A DNA stretch of 64,000 nucleotides from Isoetes taiwanensis (GCA_021234155.1 JAJEKV010000011.1:18740677-18804676), one strand, 5' to 3'. Positions 1 to 12,765 are shown, counted from the first letter of the stretch. The notes: generated by a model not told the origin, from the sequence alone. Numbers and translations are program-made.

Positions 1-131
1 TATATGGATTTCCTAGTGCAAGTAGTCTTCTAGAACAAGTGAAGGCAAGTTCTGCACCAACAAAGAAATTAAGCTATGCTGTTACCTTATGTCTGGTTTT
101 CATGGCATTAGAAATTATAGGTGGCATCTAT
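1..131 (+). pseudogene. MTP/CDF zinc transporter relic, 5' part
   Basis: Read from position 3, the sequence encodes an uninterrupted peptide that includes KKLSYAVTLCLVFMALEIIG followed by GIY. This matches the start of transmembrane helix 1 of plant cation diffusion facilitator proteins of the MTP1 group, which move Zn2+ into the vacuole. The reading frame stops at the gypsy LTR (TSD 127-131, TCTAT). It resumes after the 3' LTR at 37438 as ASSLDIL, matching the family pattern GGI-x-AxSLxIL, and then hits a stop. The gene is therefore cut by the retrotransposon. Much of the central protein is also missing on the right side, so this is a pseudogene and not an interrupted working gene. The true start lies outside the window. 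Confidence 0.8.
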
Positions 132-723
132 TGTTAGTCCTGTACGTGATGGTACAGGACTATTCATGCATACGACGGACCAAGTCAAGGCTAAGGATCC
201 ACAGCTAGGCACAGGTCAGTCGTCAAAGGCCCCGCAGAAGACCAAGCAGACCACGCAGTCAAAGGCCATGCCTGCCATCAAGAGGAGGCGCTCAGACAAG
301 TGACGGCCCGTCACCGCCTGCGTCAGCGTCAGCGTGATTTCAGGCATTTCAAGAGGCACCGCCAGCATTCCTACAAATCAGGCCTCGTTCCAGGAGTCGG
401 CACCGAAATCAGTCAGAGTGTCTATATTGGGCCAAAGGCCATTGTACTATATATAGGAGTAGAGCTAGCACATGAGTTTTTAGATGAGTTTTGAGTCTTG
501 TCTCACTTCAGTTTTCTTTCGATTGCGAGAGCTCATGTATTTTCATTGACATCAAGGAAGTTGTTCTCATTATTGTGATCTCATTGTTCTCTTTGCTTTC
601 TGTTCTCTTTTTCTTGTTCTTTTTGCAAATCCCGCGTGACATAGCTCCCGGATTCTCCTGTTAGATCCAAGGGTCCTCACAGAGGGCTGTCTTGCAGGAG
701 TTCCCGAACCCAGACCCCAAACA
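132..723 (+). repeat. 5' LTR of the gypsy element
   Basis: This 592-bp direct repeat matches 36841-37432, with about ten substitutions by eye (about 1.7%) and no indels. It starts TGTTAG and ends AAACA. The outer end holds a short inverted repeat, AGTCCTGTAC and GTACAGGACT, separated by six bases. A TATA box lies at 448-455. The low divergence indicates a fairly recent insertion compared with the decay of the surrounding MTP pseudogene. Confidence 0.95.
448..455 (+). promoter_or_regulatory. LTR TATA box (U3 promoter)
   Basis: TATATATA lies in the middle of the LTR, preceded by GTAC and followed by GGAGTAGAGC. The same site occurs in the 3' LTR at 37157-37164. It is the only good TATA box seen in the LTR and sits where a Pol II promoter at the U3/R boundary is expected. 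Confidence 0.6.
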
Positions 724-724
724 C

Positions 725-740
725 TGGCGCCGATGCCGGG
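725..740 (+). other. Primer binding site, tRNA-Asp type
   Basis: TGGCGCCGATGCCGGG starts one base after the 5' LTR. It is complementary to the 3' end of plant tRNA-Asp(GUC), which ends CCCGGCAACGGCGCCA, with one mismatch (A in place of T at the ninth base). tRNA-Asp primers are known from some plant gypsy lineages. Confidence 0.8.
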
Positions 741-770
741 TCTGATCTTTCTTTTCCCTTTCTTTCCATC

Positions 771-1243
<473 letters not shown>

Positions 1244-1461
1244 GGTCGGTTGGTCATTTGGGTGTGCTAGGGTTTTACGCTGTAACTTCAGAAAGCCATA
1301 GCTCTCACATACGGTGTCAGATTGCAACGAGGTTGGGCTCGTTGGAAAGCTTATTTCGAGCTCTTTCCAACGGTGTATAACATCAATACTTTTGATTCAG
1401 TTTGGCAGTCTGTAATTGGTATTTTCCGGGACTGTGTACAGGATAGCGGGTAGTAGGACAG

Positions 1462-2390
1462 ATGGCAAAAAAGAAACGGACTGTAGATGGGACTGGCAGA
1501 AACAAAAAAGAGGGAACCGAGGATGCTGGGTCGTCATCAGACTCAGGGGGAACCGGAAGTATCAAGAAAATAGGGAACCTGGTTTTTTCCTCCACAAAAT
1601 TGGAAGCTCCAGAGAAAACTGACCCGGCCCCAGAGGGTACAGTGACCAAGCAAGATCTGTTAGATGCCGTTGGCCAGATGAGGGCAGCCATGGAATTCTC
1701 AACCCTGTCTATGAAGACATCAATGGAGGCCTCTGTCCAAAACATGGTAAGTGATTTGAAATCTTTCTTGTTAGCTCATGTGCAAGCAGAAGTGGAGAAA
1801 TGTCAGCACAATATGATAATGGAATTACAGCAGTTCAAGAAGGGAATTAAAGCAGAATTTGAAGCTTTCAAGCAAGAGGTTTTGAGTGAAGATAGTGATT
1901 GCGAAGATGATGTAGAAGAGCAGGAAGAAAAGGACATCTCTGGAATCCAAAAGCAATTATCAGCTTTTATAGAAGAGCAAGAAAGGAGAGAAAAAGCATT
2001 GAACATCCGTTTGATTGGCATACCGGAACAGACCAGAGAAAAGACCAAAGACATTGTTCAGGCTTTTGTGAAAATGAACTGGCGGTGATAGATTCAGGCA
2101 TTACAGATGCATTTCGGATTGGCAAGCAAACTGATAGGGATCGTCACATTATTGTCAAATTCAGATCAAAGGAAGACAAGATTAATATACTGAAAAAGAA
2201 GACCATGCTCAAGGGAAAGAAGATCTGGATCAATGACGATCTTACTAAGAACCAGTTTCAAGAGTACAAGGAACAGGTGCAGATCCTCAAGGAAGCAAGG
2301 CAAGAGGGGAAAAAGCGTCTTCAAGCGGCGAGGGGAAGGTCATGGTGGAAAATCCAGAAAATGCATAGGTATTTGAGACCACTAGGATAA
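1462..2390 (+). pseudogene. LINE ORF1 (nucleic-acid-binding protein), frameshifted
   Basis: ATG at 1462 begins MAKKKRTVDGTGRNKKEG, a lysine-rich head. A long helical, acidic stretch follows with coiled-coil character (repeated E/Q/K, residues about 70-180). After that comes a segment typical of LINE ORF1 RNA-binding domains, with RLIGIPE and, after a shift, FRIGKQ and IIVKFRSKEDK. A one-base frameshift near 2065-2072 moves the frame so that ENELAVIDSGITDAF continues it. The ORF ends with TAA at 2388-2390, which overlaps the ATG of ORF2 as TAATG. The role by analogy with L1-type ORF1 proteins is binding LINE RNA in the ribonucleoprotein particle. Confidence 0.75.
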
Positions 2391-3022
2391 TGTGTTGGAA
2401 CATAAATTCTATTAGTCAGTATAAAATAGATGTAGTAGATGATCTATTTTCAAATGTAGATGTTTTGTTCTTCTTAGAAACTTGTGAAAATGAAGAAAAA
2501 GGCTTACCAGACATACATGGGTTTACACTGTTGCACTCCGTTTGGCACAATAAAGGCTGGCGCCTAAAAGGACATGGCGGGATTGCATGCTATGTAAGAT
2601 CAGGCATGAAACACCTGGTGAAAATAATGAATGAAAGAGGATCATTGCAGCATATCTGGGTGGAGTTACATGGCCAGAAAGGTAAGATCTTTGTGGCGGG
2701 ATGTTACTTTCCGCCGAGAGAATCACCAGTTTATGACTCAGACCACCTGGATCGGGATGACCCCTTTTTTAGCTTAGAACAGGATGTGCTTTCATTGCTG
2801 CCAGATGGTGATGTTCTCTTATTAGGAGATTTCAACGGACGCATTGCTACCAAACAAGCAGCTATCGCTAGCATGGAAGGGGATCCCGTATGGGTTGAGA
2901 TGCTTGATGATAAGGAAGTATCTCAGGAAGGATGGAGTAGAACCATGGCAGATAGAATAAGATGGCCTACACCCCAAGGCAACCATGTGCTTAATATGTG
3001 CAGGGGGCCTGATTTATTGGTT
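2390..3022 (+). pseudogene. LINE ORF2 5' part: endonuclease domain
   Basis: ORF2 starts at the ATG overlapping the ORF1 stop. It shows the apurinic-endonuclease-like fold: WNINSI (Asn), FLET (Glu), GGIACYVRS, and LLLGDFNGRI (Asp and Asn). The frame reads to CRGPDLLV at 3022, where the CACTA element begins. It continues at 24594 as YNGTQRFPGTG, then a SDHTPI motif (catalytic Asp/His). The domain is thus complete once the DNA transposon is removed. This enzyme nicks target DNA for target-primed reverse transcription. Confidence 0.88.
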
Positions 3023-3051
3023 CACACTCACCCCGGTTTTTGGTCCACTGT
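3023..3051 (+). repeat. CACTA left terminal inverted repeat
   Basis: CACACTCACCCCGGTTTTTG, followed by GTCCACTGT, pairs with the inverted complement of 24562-24590. The mismatches are at about positions 7, 14 and 27. The 5' terminal bases are CACAC, not the classic CACTA. Confidence 0.92.
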
Positions 3052-3219
3052 GGAAAACATCAGTTTTGGTAGGTCTACATGTCCTGTTTTCAAAGAATCC
3101 TACATGTGGATTTGTGGAGGTATGGCTTTGTTCAATAATGGTGTTCTTTTTTCAGTGGACTAAAACATCCACTGTTGTTTTGTAGTTTCCTCTATTTTGA
3201 CACGTCATTTTATAATACA

Positions 3220-3690
3220 ATCCACCGTAGGAAAGAATACTTGAATTTCTACATGTGTAATAATTCTGTTGTCACATGTCTTTATAGATGTAGGAAAGAA
3301 TATTTGATTCTCTACATGTCCTATGCTTCCATTCACATGTCTTTATAGTAGTAGGACAGAGTACTTTATTTACTAAAGCATTGTAGGAAAGAATACACGA
3401 ATTACAACATGTGTAATACTTCTATTGTCACATGTCTTTATAGAAGTAGGAAAGAATACTTGATTCTCTACATGTCGTATGCTTCCATGTCACATGTCTT
3501 TATAGTAGTAGGACATAGTACTTATTTGCTAAGGCATTGTAGGAAAGAATACATGAATTACGACATGTGTAATACTTCTATTGTCACATGTCTTTATAGA
3601 AGTAGGAAAGAATACTTGATTGTCTACATGTCGTATCCTTCCATATCACGGGTCTTTATAGTGGTAGGACAGAGTACTTGATTTGCTACA
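3220..3690 (+). repeat. CACTA left subterminal repeats, about 157-bp unit
   Basis: The motif AGGAAAGAATAC recurs at about 3228, 3291, 3384, 3448, 3541 and 3605, alternating about 63 and 93 bp apart. This makes roughly three tandem copies of a 157-bp unit. Each unit holds CTACATGT and CACATGTCTTTATAG. Subterminal arrays of this kind are the expected binding sites of the transposase or accessory protein in CACTA elements; that role is inferred here. Confidence 0.8.
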
Positions 3691-5369
3691 TGTGATGCAC
3701 GTGTTATACTAGTATTCCATGTAAGACAAGTTACTTCAACTACTTCAATTACTTAACGCCTATTTTTGCATAACAAAACCATCAAGAATTTGATTTGTAT
3801 TCCTTGAGGGGGTGCAGGACCGCTGCAACAAATCCCTAAGCATTAATGTCATAGGACCACGCAAAATCCTAACAAATTGTTAGAGAAAGACCATTAAACC
3901 ACGCCTACATTTTTGCATAACAAACCATTAAGAATTGTGAGATGTATTTCTTCAGAGACAGAATCCTAGCACTATGCTCTCACTTACCTCGAATAGAAGC
4001 CCAAAGGAGGCCGCCCATGCCGATTCTTCCTCCTCGCCTCCAACGTGGTCGCTCGAATCCGCCAGCTGGTTCTCGGCTCCCGACTCCAACTCCACGGTCT
4101 CCTTGCTAGCGTTCCGACCCTGTGAAAACAAAAAAAAAAAAAAACCCACTGCATATCCAAACCCTGGACGCCACCGTCAGCAAAATACGGTGTGAAATAT
4201 GAATACATGCTATAAACCTTCGGAAACCTTATGTAACACCTCCCCCTTTCCACATTTCGGCCACCTTATTGCACTTAAGACAATTTGCACTAAGAAATAG
4301 AGATGTAATTGTTGGAGCCATCAAGCAAAATACCACAGCTAACACCTTAAACCTAAACACAAACTCGGGAAAACCTTGCTCGTGAAAACCTTGCTTCCGA
4401 GTCCACAAAGGTATCAGAGAGGAGGAGCTCCTCTGCATGGTAATCCTCTAAACTAGTGGCTAGACGTTATATTTTGGCAGCTCCCCAATTCCAAACGATT
4501 GCATCAGAATATCTTTGTCATACTTCTGCATAGGAATCCTTTAAATCGTTGACTAAGCTTCCTAAGGAGTATGAATGCAATAGAATTGACAGGGTAGGTT
4601 TTTGCAGGCAGCTGAATTGGGCGGAAAGATTATCTCTTAAGGGCCTTTATTCTTGTTTAAATGGCAAACTTGCTGGAGTTCTGCTGTAAGTGCTTTCTTC
4701 CTTTTTTACAGGTTATAATCTCCATAGAAAACTTTGTATCAAAGACATGACTGTATGAGAATCATAATATCTTAGACAACTTATGCAACAAGCAAACAAT
4801 TGTTAAGACTCCTAAGAGAACCTCCACATCCGCATGAATGTTTGGTGCTTATGACAAACAGGATTGCTGCACCGTACTGTGCTCGAATGCATGAATGCGA
4901 AGGAAGGAGGACCCTAAGTGAAGTTATGCCCTTTAGAACTTGATAGGAAGTAAAGAATTATAGATGCCACAGGGGTTCGTCCATCAGGGATCAAAAGGGA
5001 CTACTTCCTTTGCTGGTTCGCTCCTTCAACCTCTTGTATTGCAACCTCTTGTATTTTCCTGTAATTACATAGTTTACAACTTTGGTTGTTTTTACTTGTT
5101 AAAACTGGCCATTGAAACCAATACATGATTCGGCTTAAATTCTAGTAAGAAATACATGTACTGATTGTTTCTCTTCCTATCTCAGGCACCTCATCTCCAA
5201 GGAGCATACTGTCGACTTGGTAATGTAGGCAAGTTGTTTAAAGCACGATGCATTTTTACTTGTATTGAAGACCTTGCACTTGTCAATCTTGTGCAGCTGG
5301 AACTGCAATTCAGCAAGCTAGAAGTGTCACAGAGTGAGGCGTTCGAAGCTGATCTCTCCTAGCTACCAG
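3691..5369. other. CACTA internal sequence without a clear gene
   Basis: There is no convincing long coding region. The stretch 3988-4119 on the minus strand looks like a spliced exon and is listed separately. A possible exon on the plus strand follows a polypyrimidine/CAG acceptor at about 5190 and may be the 5' exon or leader of the transposase gene. The sequence AACGCCTATTTTTGCATAAC occurs at about 3757, with a near copy at about 3902. Confidence 0.5.
3988..4119 (-). other. Possible captured exon (44 codons)
   Basis: On the minus strand a polypyrimidine tract and CAG precede an open 132-bp segment that ends in GAG followed by GTAAGTG. This gives a phase-0/phase-0 exon of exactly 44 codons. 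It reads GRNASKETVELESGAENQ, then an acidic EEEE stretch, then WAASFGLLFE. It is GC-richer than its surroundings and opposite in strand to the transposase, as expected for a host exon picked up by a CACTA element. I do not recognise the protein. It could also be chance. Confidence 0.3.
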
Positions 5370-8300
5370 ATGACGAAGAGTAACAGAGGTTTAGGTTTGA
5401 AGAAGCCACAATCCACAAGCAAGAGGCAGTTGAAGCTCTGCTTCTGCCAGAAGTGTGAAGCCAAGAATCCAGCTGGTGTCTTGATTCCGTACTCAACATG
5501 GTGGGATCACGATAGAGAGTCCAAATGGGCATCATTCAGGGCAAGCCTTCGCAAATCGAAGACTGCTAATCCCCATGGCTTGTCTTTTAGGCGTGCAAAT
5601 TATCTGCGGCATTTGCGCATAAGTAATGCAAATCTTGGCTTCGATGTTGGGGCTGAAGTGAACATGATTGAGGACTGTGATGTGGCAATGCCTCGCACAG
5701 AAGAGGGACATGTTGGTTGCAGCCAGGTGGCCGCTGAGGAAACAGAGCAGGGGAGTGGCTGCGACACAGATATTATTTGTGAGCCGAGGGCTTTTGTTGC
5801 TCCAGAAGAGCCGGCTGTCGAAGGTGATCGCCATCTCGTTGTTTTTGCTGCTGTGGAAGATCAGTTGGACAGCGATGGAGACGAGGAGGGGGATGATGAT
5901 GCGCCTGGGCTTTTCGAAACCAGTCATACTACAGATGCAACCGTAGATGACCATATTCTCCTGGCTATAATGAAGCTAGAGAATGTCCTCGAGATGCACT
6001 CAGGATCAGAAAGTTTGAGAGACGACATTCTTAGAGTTCTATTCTGCGATGCGAAACAATCTAGTCTAGCTTCCCTGATCTCCCAGAAGGGCAACTGGGA
6101 CGGCTTTATCAATGGCCATAAAGTCCCTTCTAGTTCGAGGAGCATGAAGCGTCTTCTAAAGCACCTGGGCCTCACACCAATTCAGCGTTATGCAATTTGC
6201 TACCACAAAGCGGGCTTTCAAGGATCGATGTTGGCCCGATGTTCACCCTGCAGTCTTGGGCAAGAAGGAGCATGGGACCGGCTTTGCAGTTGAATGTGCA
6301 AATTGCTCCAATGAATTCAGATATGAGCCCAGATACATTGCAGGTGACCCGCGCCATTGGGCAGCGATGTTGCACAGGGATGGCTTCCAAGCTGCGTCAA
6401 CAAAAGTGCATTCGGTTGAAGCGTACTCTCTAGTCGTCCTAAATGGAGATCCGATGCTGCCCGAGTCAGAGGTTTTTGTTCTCCCGCTCATGTACATCCC
6501 GAGCGAGCTAGTCGAGGGTGGGGGGGCAGATGTGTTTGACGAGTTCGAGGACATCATCGTGAGAATGATTGACCGGTTGTTCTGCCACGGTGTGGAATTG
6601 GACTATGCTATTGACATCCCGGACTTCGAAGGTTTGAAATTTAATAGGCATTTCATCCACAGGACTTCTTTCTTTGGTTTCATGGGAGACCACATTGCTC
6701 ATTGCGCAATCGCCAAAACTTCGCAAGGTCCTTGCTTACTCTATTAAAGCCGTTGACTTGTCGACTGTTGCTTACCAGTGACTTCCTCGAGTGCAGCTAG
6801 CCTAAGCCCGTGCGCCATTGCTTACACTTGATATCATTTGCAGGTGGCCTAAACCCATGTCGTTACTGCCATGTTCGTACGGATCGTGGCATTTTCAAGG
6901 AGCTGCACAAGAAGTCAAGATTCCCAGATGAGCCAAAGACAATGGAGTTCATTCTTGAGTCCATTGACAGGTACAAAAGCAGCAAAGCAACATTCAGGGA
7001 GCATGGCGTGAAGGGGAAGTCCACACTCATACGACTTCATCATTCGCAAGGTCACGATCTTACCGCGCATCACCCCATTGATACGATGCACACAGTTGCC
7101 CTTGGTAACACGCTAACCCCGTTCAAACCCTGGAATGTCTTAGTATTGAATGTGGTCTAGTTTAACATTTTGATTATTTTGTGTAGCAAGAGTTGTGGCA
7201 CTGGCCCTGACCCCGTATAATTGAATTGGGACTGTTCCTTCATGCAGGTGTGGCCAAAGACACCAACGAGGACACCTTCAGGTTGCTAGAGGTGAGAGAC
7301 GGTGACACTTCAAGACGCAAGGAAGTTGAGAGGCGATTAGTCGAGGTTAAACATAACCGAACTCCGTATTTACGCAATAGAAGATTTCCAGGCGATCCTT
7401 TTACGCGCAGGGGGTATTGGAAAGCAGACGAACATCAAGCTTTTGCTCAGTTTTATGCTGAATATGTTTTCTGTGGTCTGATCTCGGAGGAAAGAATGCT
7501 CTTTCATCAATCTGGCTGGCTGATTGTTGTCGCCTCATTTACGCGACCAGTCAAGGAATGGTGGCTGGTCCCAAGTAGCCCTTGAAAGTCTTGCTAACCT
7601 GCAAGTCTCCTGGCGGATCATGAGCGAAGCCTTCTTCGGAGAGAATAGCAAAATCATCCATCATATGTTCGGGTCGAGGCACATGATTGAGGACATTCGC
7701 AACTACGGTGGGCTGGATGGGACATGGTGTTACAGGTATACAACAGCCTTGAATTACTTTACATTTAGGGTTTGCTTAGTAAACTTCCGCCAGGATGGAG
7801 AGGCGCTTCTCGAAGGTTAACAAGATATGCACCAACCCCGTGCACATGGAGCTCACTTTTGCAAAATTTGCGAACAAACTTTTTTTCTCGAAGATTATGT
7901 GTGCTCGAATCCAAGATAGGAATGGTGATCTACACCCACAAAGGTGGGAGAATTTGCTGCGGTCATCACTTGAAGGGGACTTGCAGTCAGGTACAAGTAA
8001 CCTTGTGATTCCCCTTGCAAGTGACCTTGTGATTCCCCTTGCAAATGATACATTTATAAGCTCCTTTGCCCTTACTTGCTTGTATGAATTGGGTCTTTTG
8101 TACATGAATTGTCCTCGCGAATCGTTATAATGTGACATCCCTACGCATGCGGGTACATTGCCACCGTAAATGAGAGGGACGACGATTTTTGGGTTCTCAG
8201 AGGTGTTCCAGAGGAGAGGCGAGATTATTGCGAGACTCCAATCTTGAGCGGAGAAGCCGGACCGAGAGATGCCTCGCTAATGGAGCTATTGGCTGCCCGC

Positions 8301-8578
8301 AATTATGACCTGGAATTGACGTCCAACGAAGTGAGACTGTTCAAGCATTGTTTCTTCCGTGGAACTCTCTTCCGGGTTGGCGATCAGGTCGCTGTTGCTT
8401 CAGACACGGATGTTCATGATTGGTATTGTCGACTGATTAACATCATCATATTCAAGACAACCACCGGATCAGGCCACTGTTTTCACGTGTCTTTACCACA
8501 AGGTATGTCCCGTTGAAGGAAATCGCGATCGAGAAGGATAGCACCGGAAAGTGGTGTTGCAAGGAAGTGTTGGAATGA
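5370..8578 (+). pseudogene. CACTA/CMC-type transposase, five exons, broken
   Basis: The proposed start at 5370 begins MTKSNRGLGLKK and leads to a zinc-finger-like CFCQKCEAKNPAG. Exons that join in frame are 5370-6727, 6844-7104, 7248-7735 and 7794-7990, with a last part at about 8130-8578. The 6727/6844 junction gives KTSQGGLNPCRYCH. The 7104/7248 junction gives VALGVAKDT after the motif HPIDTMHTVALG. The 7735/7794 junction gives TWCYRMERRFSKVNK. The CRYC, PIDxMHxVxLG, MSEAFFGE, HMIEDIRNYGG and WCYxMER blocks follow the order seen in CMC/Plavaka-type transposases. Frameshifts near 6212, 7522 and 8505 show it is inactive. The product would cut and move the element by binding its ends. Confidence 0.75.
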
Positions 8579-11154
8579 CATCGGAGTGCATCAGACCGCT
8601 CAACCACCTGCTTAGAGAGGTTTGCATTTTAGCGGGTCACAGAGATGGCACAAAGGTGGTTCTAGAGACCAGGGCACTTGAAGTTCCTTCGAGATTACTT
8701 TCACCAGGTGGCCCGGGCATACCTCCACACTATCCATGCCAGGGGGACATAGTAAGATTGCGCCACTCCCGGTGACGAACTTTTGATGGGACAGTCGACA
8801 CGCGATTGGACTACGAGGCCAGAACATCTGAATGACATGGATGAAGAGCCATGCTCATGGTTGGTTGCGCCACTATGAAGAAAGACTTCGAGCAGTCATT
8901 TGGCACAATCAGCTGTGTAGTCCCCTGCCAGGTGAGTCATTGGAAGGGTAAGCACACGTTATATATTCCTACCGATGACATGAACTAGGAAAAAACCTAG
9001 TTTGAATGCTGACGGCCATTGGCGCAATCAGCAATGTATTTTACCAGAAATAAGAAGGGCTTTTGTTAAAGAAACATTGCTGCTAAGAACTCCTACTATG
9101 ACATTCTGCGTGCCTTTTGCAGTTGCATGCTAGAAATGAGCAGAGCATATAGTTTTAATCATGTTTGACTACTGGTTTATAACAGTTTTTCCAGTTCTTG
9201 TACTAGTTAACAGTGCAGCAGTGCAAGACACGGAGTCCGAGTGTTTACAGTGCAGTGCAGTGCAGGTGTGAGTTATATTTTTTCAGTGCAGGTTACACTG
9301 CTATAATCAATGCAGTGCAGGTGCAGGTTATATCAGTGCAGGTGCAGCTGCTGATCTGAGCAACTGCTTACAAACATTGTCAACAAATTATGCATTCCCT
9401 TTGCTGATAATTCTTTTCTCACTTAATTGTTTTTCATTAATGCGTATTAGGGTTGGTACTGTTAGCCATATTGCCATAGGACATGTTTGAACTAGTCAGA
9501 ACAGCTTGCAGATGAGCATATGAAATTTGGGCCTTGCTGGAGTTACATTACACGTATTATATTGTCCATTACTAGGTTCCATATTTTTGTAGAGACAGTT
9601 CTCATGGAGTCATGAATCTCTTATTACAGATAGTTCTGAATAGAGACAGTTTTGAAAAGTTCTGAATAGAGACAGTTCTGAATCTCCTAATAGAGACAGT
9701 TCTAACAAATACAGAGGTCCTAGCTTCTGAATCTCCAAGGAGTACAATGGGGTCCTAGCTTTTGACTCTCCAAATTGTACAATGGTAGTACAATGGTAAT
9801 AACTGTTAGATCCATACAGCAGTGGAGTGCAGGCTAGTAGTTCTGCATCGAGGATCTGCAGTCTTTAAACCAAAACAAAACGAGAATAAATAACAAGGTA
9901 AGGTAGTGGAGTCCAAAAGGTGGCAGTTGGAGTTGCATTATCACATGTTATCACATGTCATGTTTTAAAAGTACATAAATGAAACAAGAGCAATTCTGTT
10001 AATCTGAATGGGAGAGACCGAGGCACCAAAGTTCAAGCTCTACTTCTCAAGGTTGTAACTATTTTGGAGAGCAAATGAAAGGCAAAATGAGTGCTAGGGA
10101 GGCTCAAGCTGCAAGATCAAGTGTTGTTGCTGAAGCACCAAAGTTCGTTCTGTTGGTGTCATAAACTTTTAACAAAACTGCAATGGAGCAAATAATGCCA
10201 TATGGTTGAGTGATTTCGGATTTGTGTTTTGGGTAATAATGCCATGTGGTTGAGTGAACAGTGCCTGCGGCCATGTAGAAGCATCAAAACGAAATCCTGG
10301 ATGGCATGCAAAGTTTTTGATGGCTAGTTCTGGATTGATAGATAGTTTACAGAAGAAATTTCATTGATCCGACATAGTTTTGGCAAATCGGTGAGCTGGA
10401 GAGGTGAAATTTGATGTAGAATCTGATGGTTCCGGCACTGAAACGAATTCCTGTTTTCATAAATAAAAAAACCTAACGTTATCAATCATCAATGTTACAA
10501 CCTATTATACCTATTACTACTACTCCCGACAATGGGTTATTACCAATAATAATGGTTACAATAGTAAGTTCAAATATTATTAACTTATAATATTAATCCT
10601 AAGATTATAAATTGTAAGGCACGAAAAATCCTCAGACCACAGGGCTCAAAAGGTTACCAAGTTCTGACCGTTGGCGACGGTTAGAATTAGTTGGGGTTAA
10701 AACAGGTAATGATCTTTAGAATATTCTGAAGATTATTTGGAATATTCTAGAGATTATTGTGATAATCTCCAAAACATTCTTTTATTTCGTTATTATTTGT
10801 AGTACGGCTTTTATCAAAAACATTGAAAAACAACCTGTTTAACATAGTCCGGCACTAGCACTGCAAATCCAAAAATTTGCTATTTTAAACAATGTCTGCC
10901 AATGAAGGCCAAACTGCTCATCTTTACCCATGGTTTGAAGCCTGGTGCTTGCGCACTAGTTAATATATGCAACATGTTGGACAGGCCAGAATGATGCTTT
11001 CAGATGTATAGGAGCCTTTAGACTAGTTTAATTAACAGATCAGACATATCAAAGAGGACTTCCAAGAATAGAAGCAAACCCACAAGGGATAGTGAAAAAT
11101 GTGGCAGTCACATTTGATGCAGCCAAAGATGCCCCACTTAAACCTACAACCTAA
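8579..11154. other. CACTA internal noncoding region
   Basis: No gene was recognised. Sub-structures seen: a degenerate CAGTGCAGGT repeat cluster at about 9210-9350, several copies of GAGACAGTTCTGAA at about 9590-9710, and AT-rich sequence at about 10450-10830. The segment just after the transposase (to about 8775) keeps an open frame but shows no motif I can name. Confidence 0.6.
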
Positions 11155-11159
11155 ATGCC

Positions 11160-11936
11160 GAGGTGGCATGTTGGAGCTCACGTGGCATGTTGGATCCCAG
11201 GTGGCATGTTGGAGCCTAGGTGGCATTCTAGGTGGCATGTTGGAGCCCACGTGGCATGTTGGAGCCAAGGTGGCACGTTAGAGCCTAGGTGGCATGCTAG
11301 AGCTCACGAGGCATGTTGGAGCCTAGTTGGCATGTTGGAGCCTACGTGGCATGTTGAAGCCTTGGTGGGATGTTGGAGCCTAGGTGGCATAATTGAGCCA
11401 CCTTGGCATGCTTGAGCCTAGGTGGCACGTTGGAGCCAACTTGGCATGTTGGAACTCACGTGGTACGCTTGAGCCCAGGTGGCATGTTGGAGCCTAGGTG
11501 GCATGCTAGGTGGCTTGTTGGAGCCCACGTGGCATGTTGGATGCTAGGTGGCATGTTGGAGCCCACCTGGCATGTTGGAGCCTACGTGGCATGTTGGAGC
11601 CTAGGTGGCATGTTTGAGCCACCTTGGCACGCTTGAGCCTAGGTGGCATGTTGGAGCCACCTTGGCATGGTGGAGCCTAGGTGGCATGTTGGAGCCTAGG
11701 TGGCACGTTGGAGCCTAGGTGGCATGCTAGAGCTCACGAGGCATGTTGGAGCCTAGTTGGCATGTTGGAGCCTACGTGGCATGTTGAAGCCATATGTGGT
11801 GGCATGTTGGAGCCTAGGTGGCATATTTGAGCCACCTTGGCATGCTTGAGCTTAGGTGGCACGTTGGAGCCTACTTGGCATGTTGGAGCTCACGTGGCAT
11901 GTTGGAGCCACGTTGGCATGTAGGAGCCCACGTTTG
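11160..11936 (+). repeat. 19-bp minisatellite, forward array
   Basis: About 40 imperfect tandem copies of GGAGCCTAGGTGGCATGTT. Variants change CCTAGG to CCCACG, CTCACG or CCACC, and one or two units are partly deleted. The same unit appears in reverse orientation at 14718-17925. ORFs through it (repeats like MLEPTWHVGA) are by-products of a unit that lacks stops in some frames. Confidence 0.95.
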
Positions 11937-12765
11937 GATTTACCGAGGCAGGCTTTCCTACCAGTGCTCCTCCGGGAGGGCAAATGCCAATGCCTCCCTT
12001 CCCGGAGCCCGGTTTCCCTATCCGACCGTTGAATTCTCCATTCAAGTAACTTGCTTCGAGCAGGTTCAAAAAAATTCAACATCTGTCCGGGAGAACATAT
12101 AAAACCGCAAAGTGTCATGCAGTCGACGGTGTAGAAAACCAAGTGTTTTGTCGTTCGGGCAGTACAAAGGCCCCGGAATGGAGATTTGACTTCGCCATGT
12201 CGTCCGAAACAGCGAAATTACCCTAGGGACCAAGTTACCCGGTTATTTTTTGCAGCAAAAGAAACACGAACCCTCTACATGGCAGTATTCTGCGCCCTCC
12301 GCTAAGGCCAATTCACTACGAACGTGTTGGACAGGAGCTACTTTGGCGCTTCCGGGAGCAGGGGTGGTCTTCTGCCCACGAAACTTGGTCTCCAGGGTAA
12401 TGTCGATGTTTCGAGTCCGTTGGCAGAGTCAGATCACAGTTCCGGGGTGGGAGAGTTGCTCCTTCGGTGGCCAGGGACCCTAAAGAGAGGACCTTTGGGT
12501 CGAACTTCTTCTGGAAGGTTTTAGGGCTCCCTCTTCTGGCTTCACCGCCCTCCCACTACCTCATGACATTGTGCAAGATCCTAGTCCAATCTGACCAGGG
12601 TATGGCCTCCAAAACGCAAATCCTGTGCGTTGCCAGGTTATTGTAGGGTTTACGTTATGGAGGTCGAGTTTTATTCAGTTGCACTTGAGACATGGTCGAG
12701 AAGCTGCAGCTGAAAACCAGAAGCAACAGAAACTGACGAAATGGGGTTTGGATTTACCGAGCTCC
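11937..12765 (+). repeat. 814-bp satellite unit, forward copy
   Basis: A single copy in plus orientation of a unit that also occurs as two tandem reverse copies at 12905-14550. It contains an ATATAAAACCGC box (about 12098-12109), a 77-codon ORF at 12250-12483 that is translated identically in all three copies, and GC-rich stretches. I see no similarity to a known gene. Confidence 0.85.

Noticed and set aside
3409-3681. 90-codon ORF with internal repeats
   Set aside because: It is a by-product of the CACTA left subterminal repeats.
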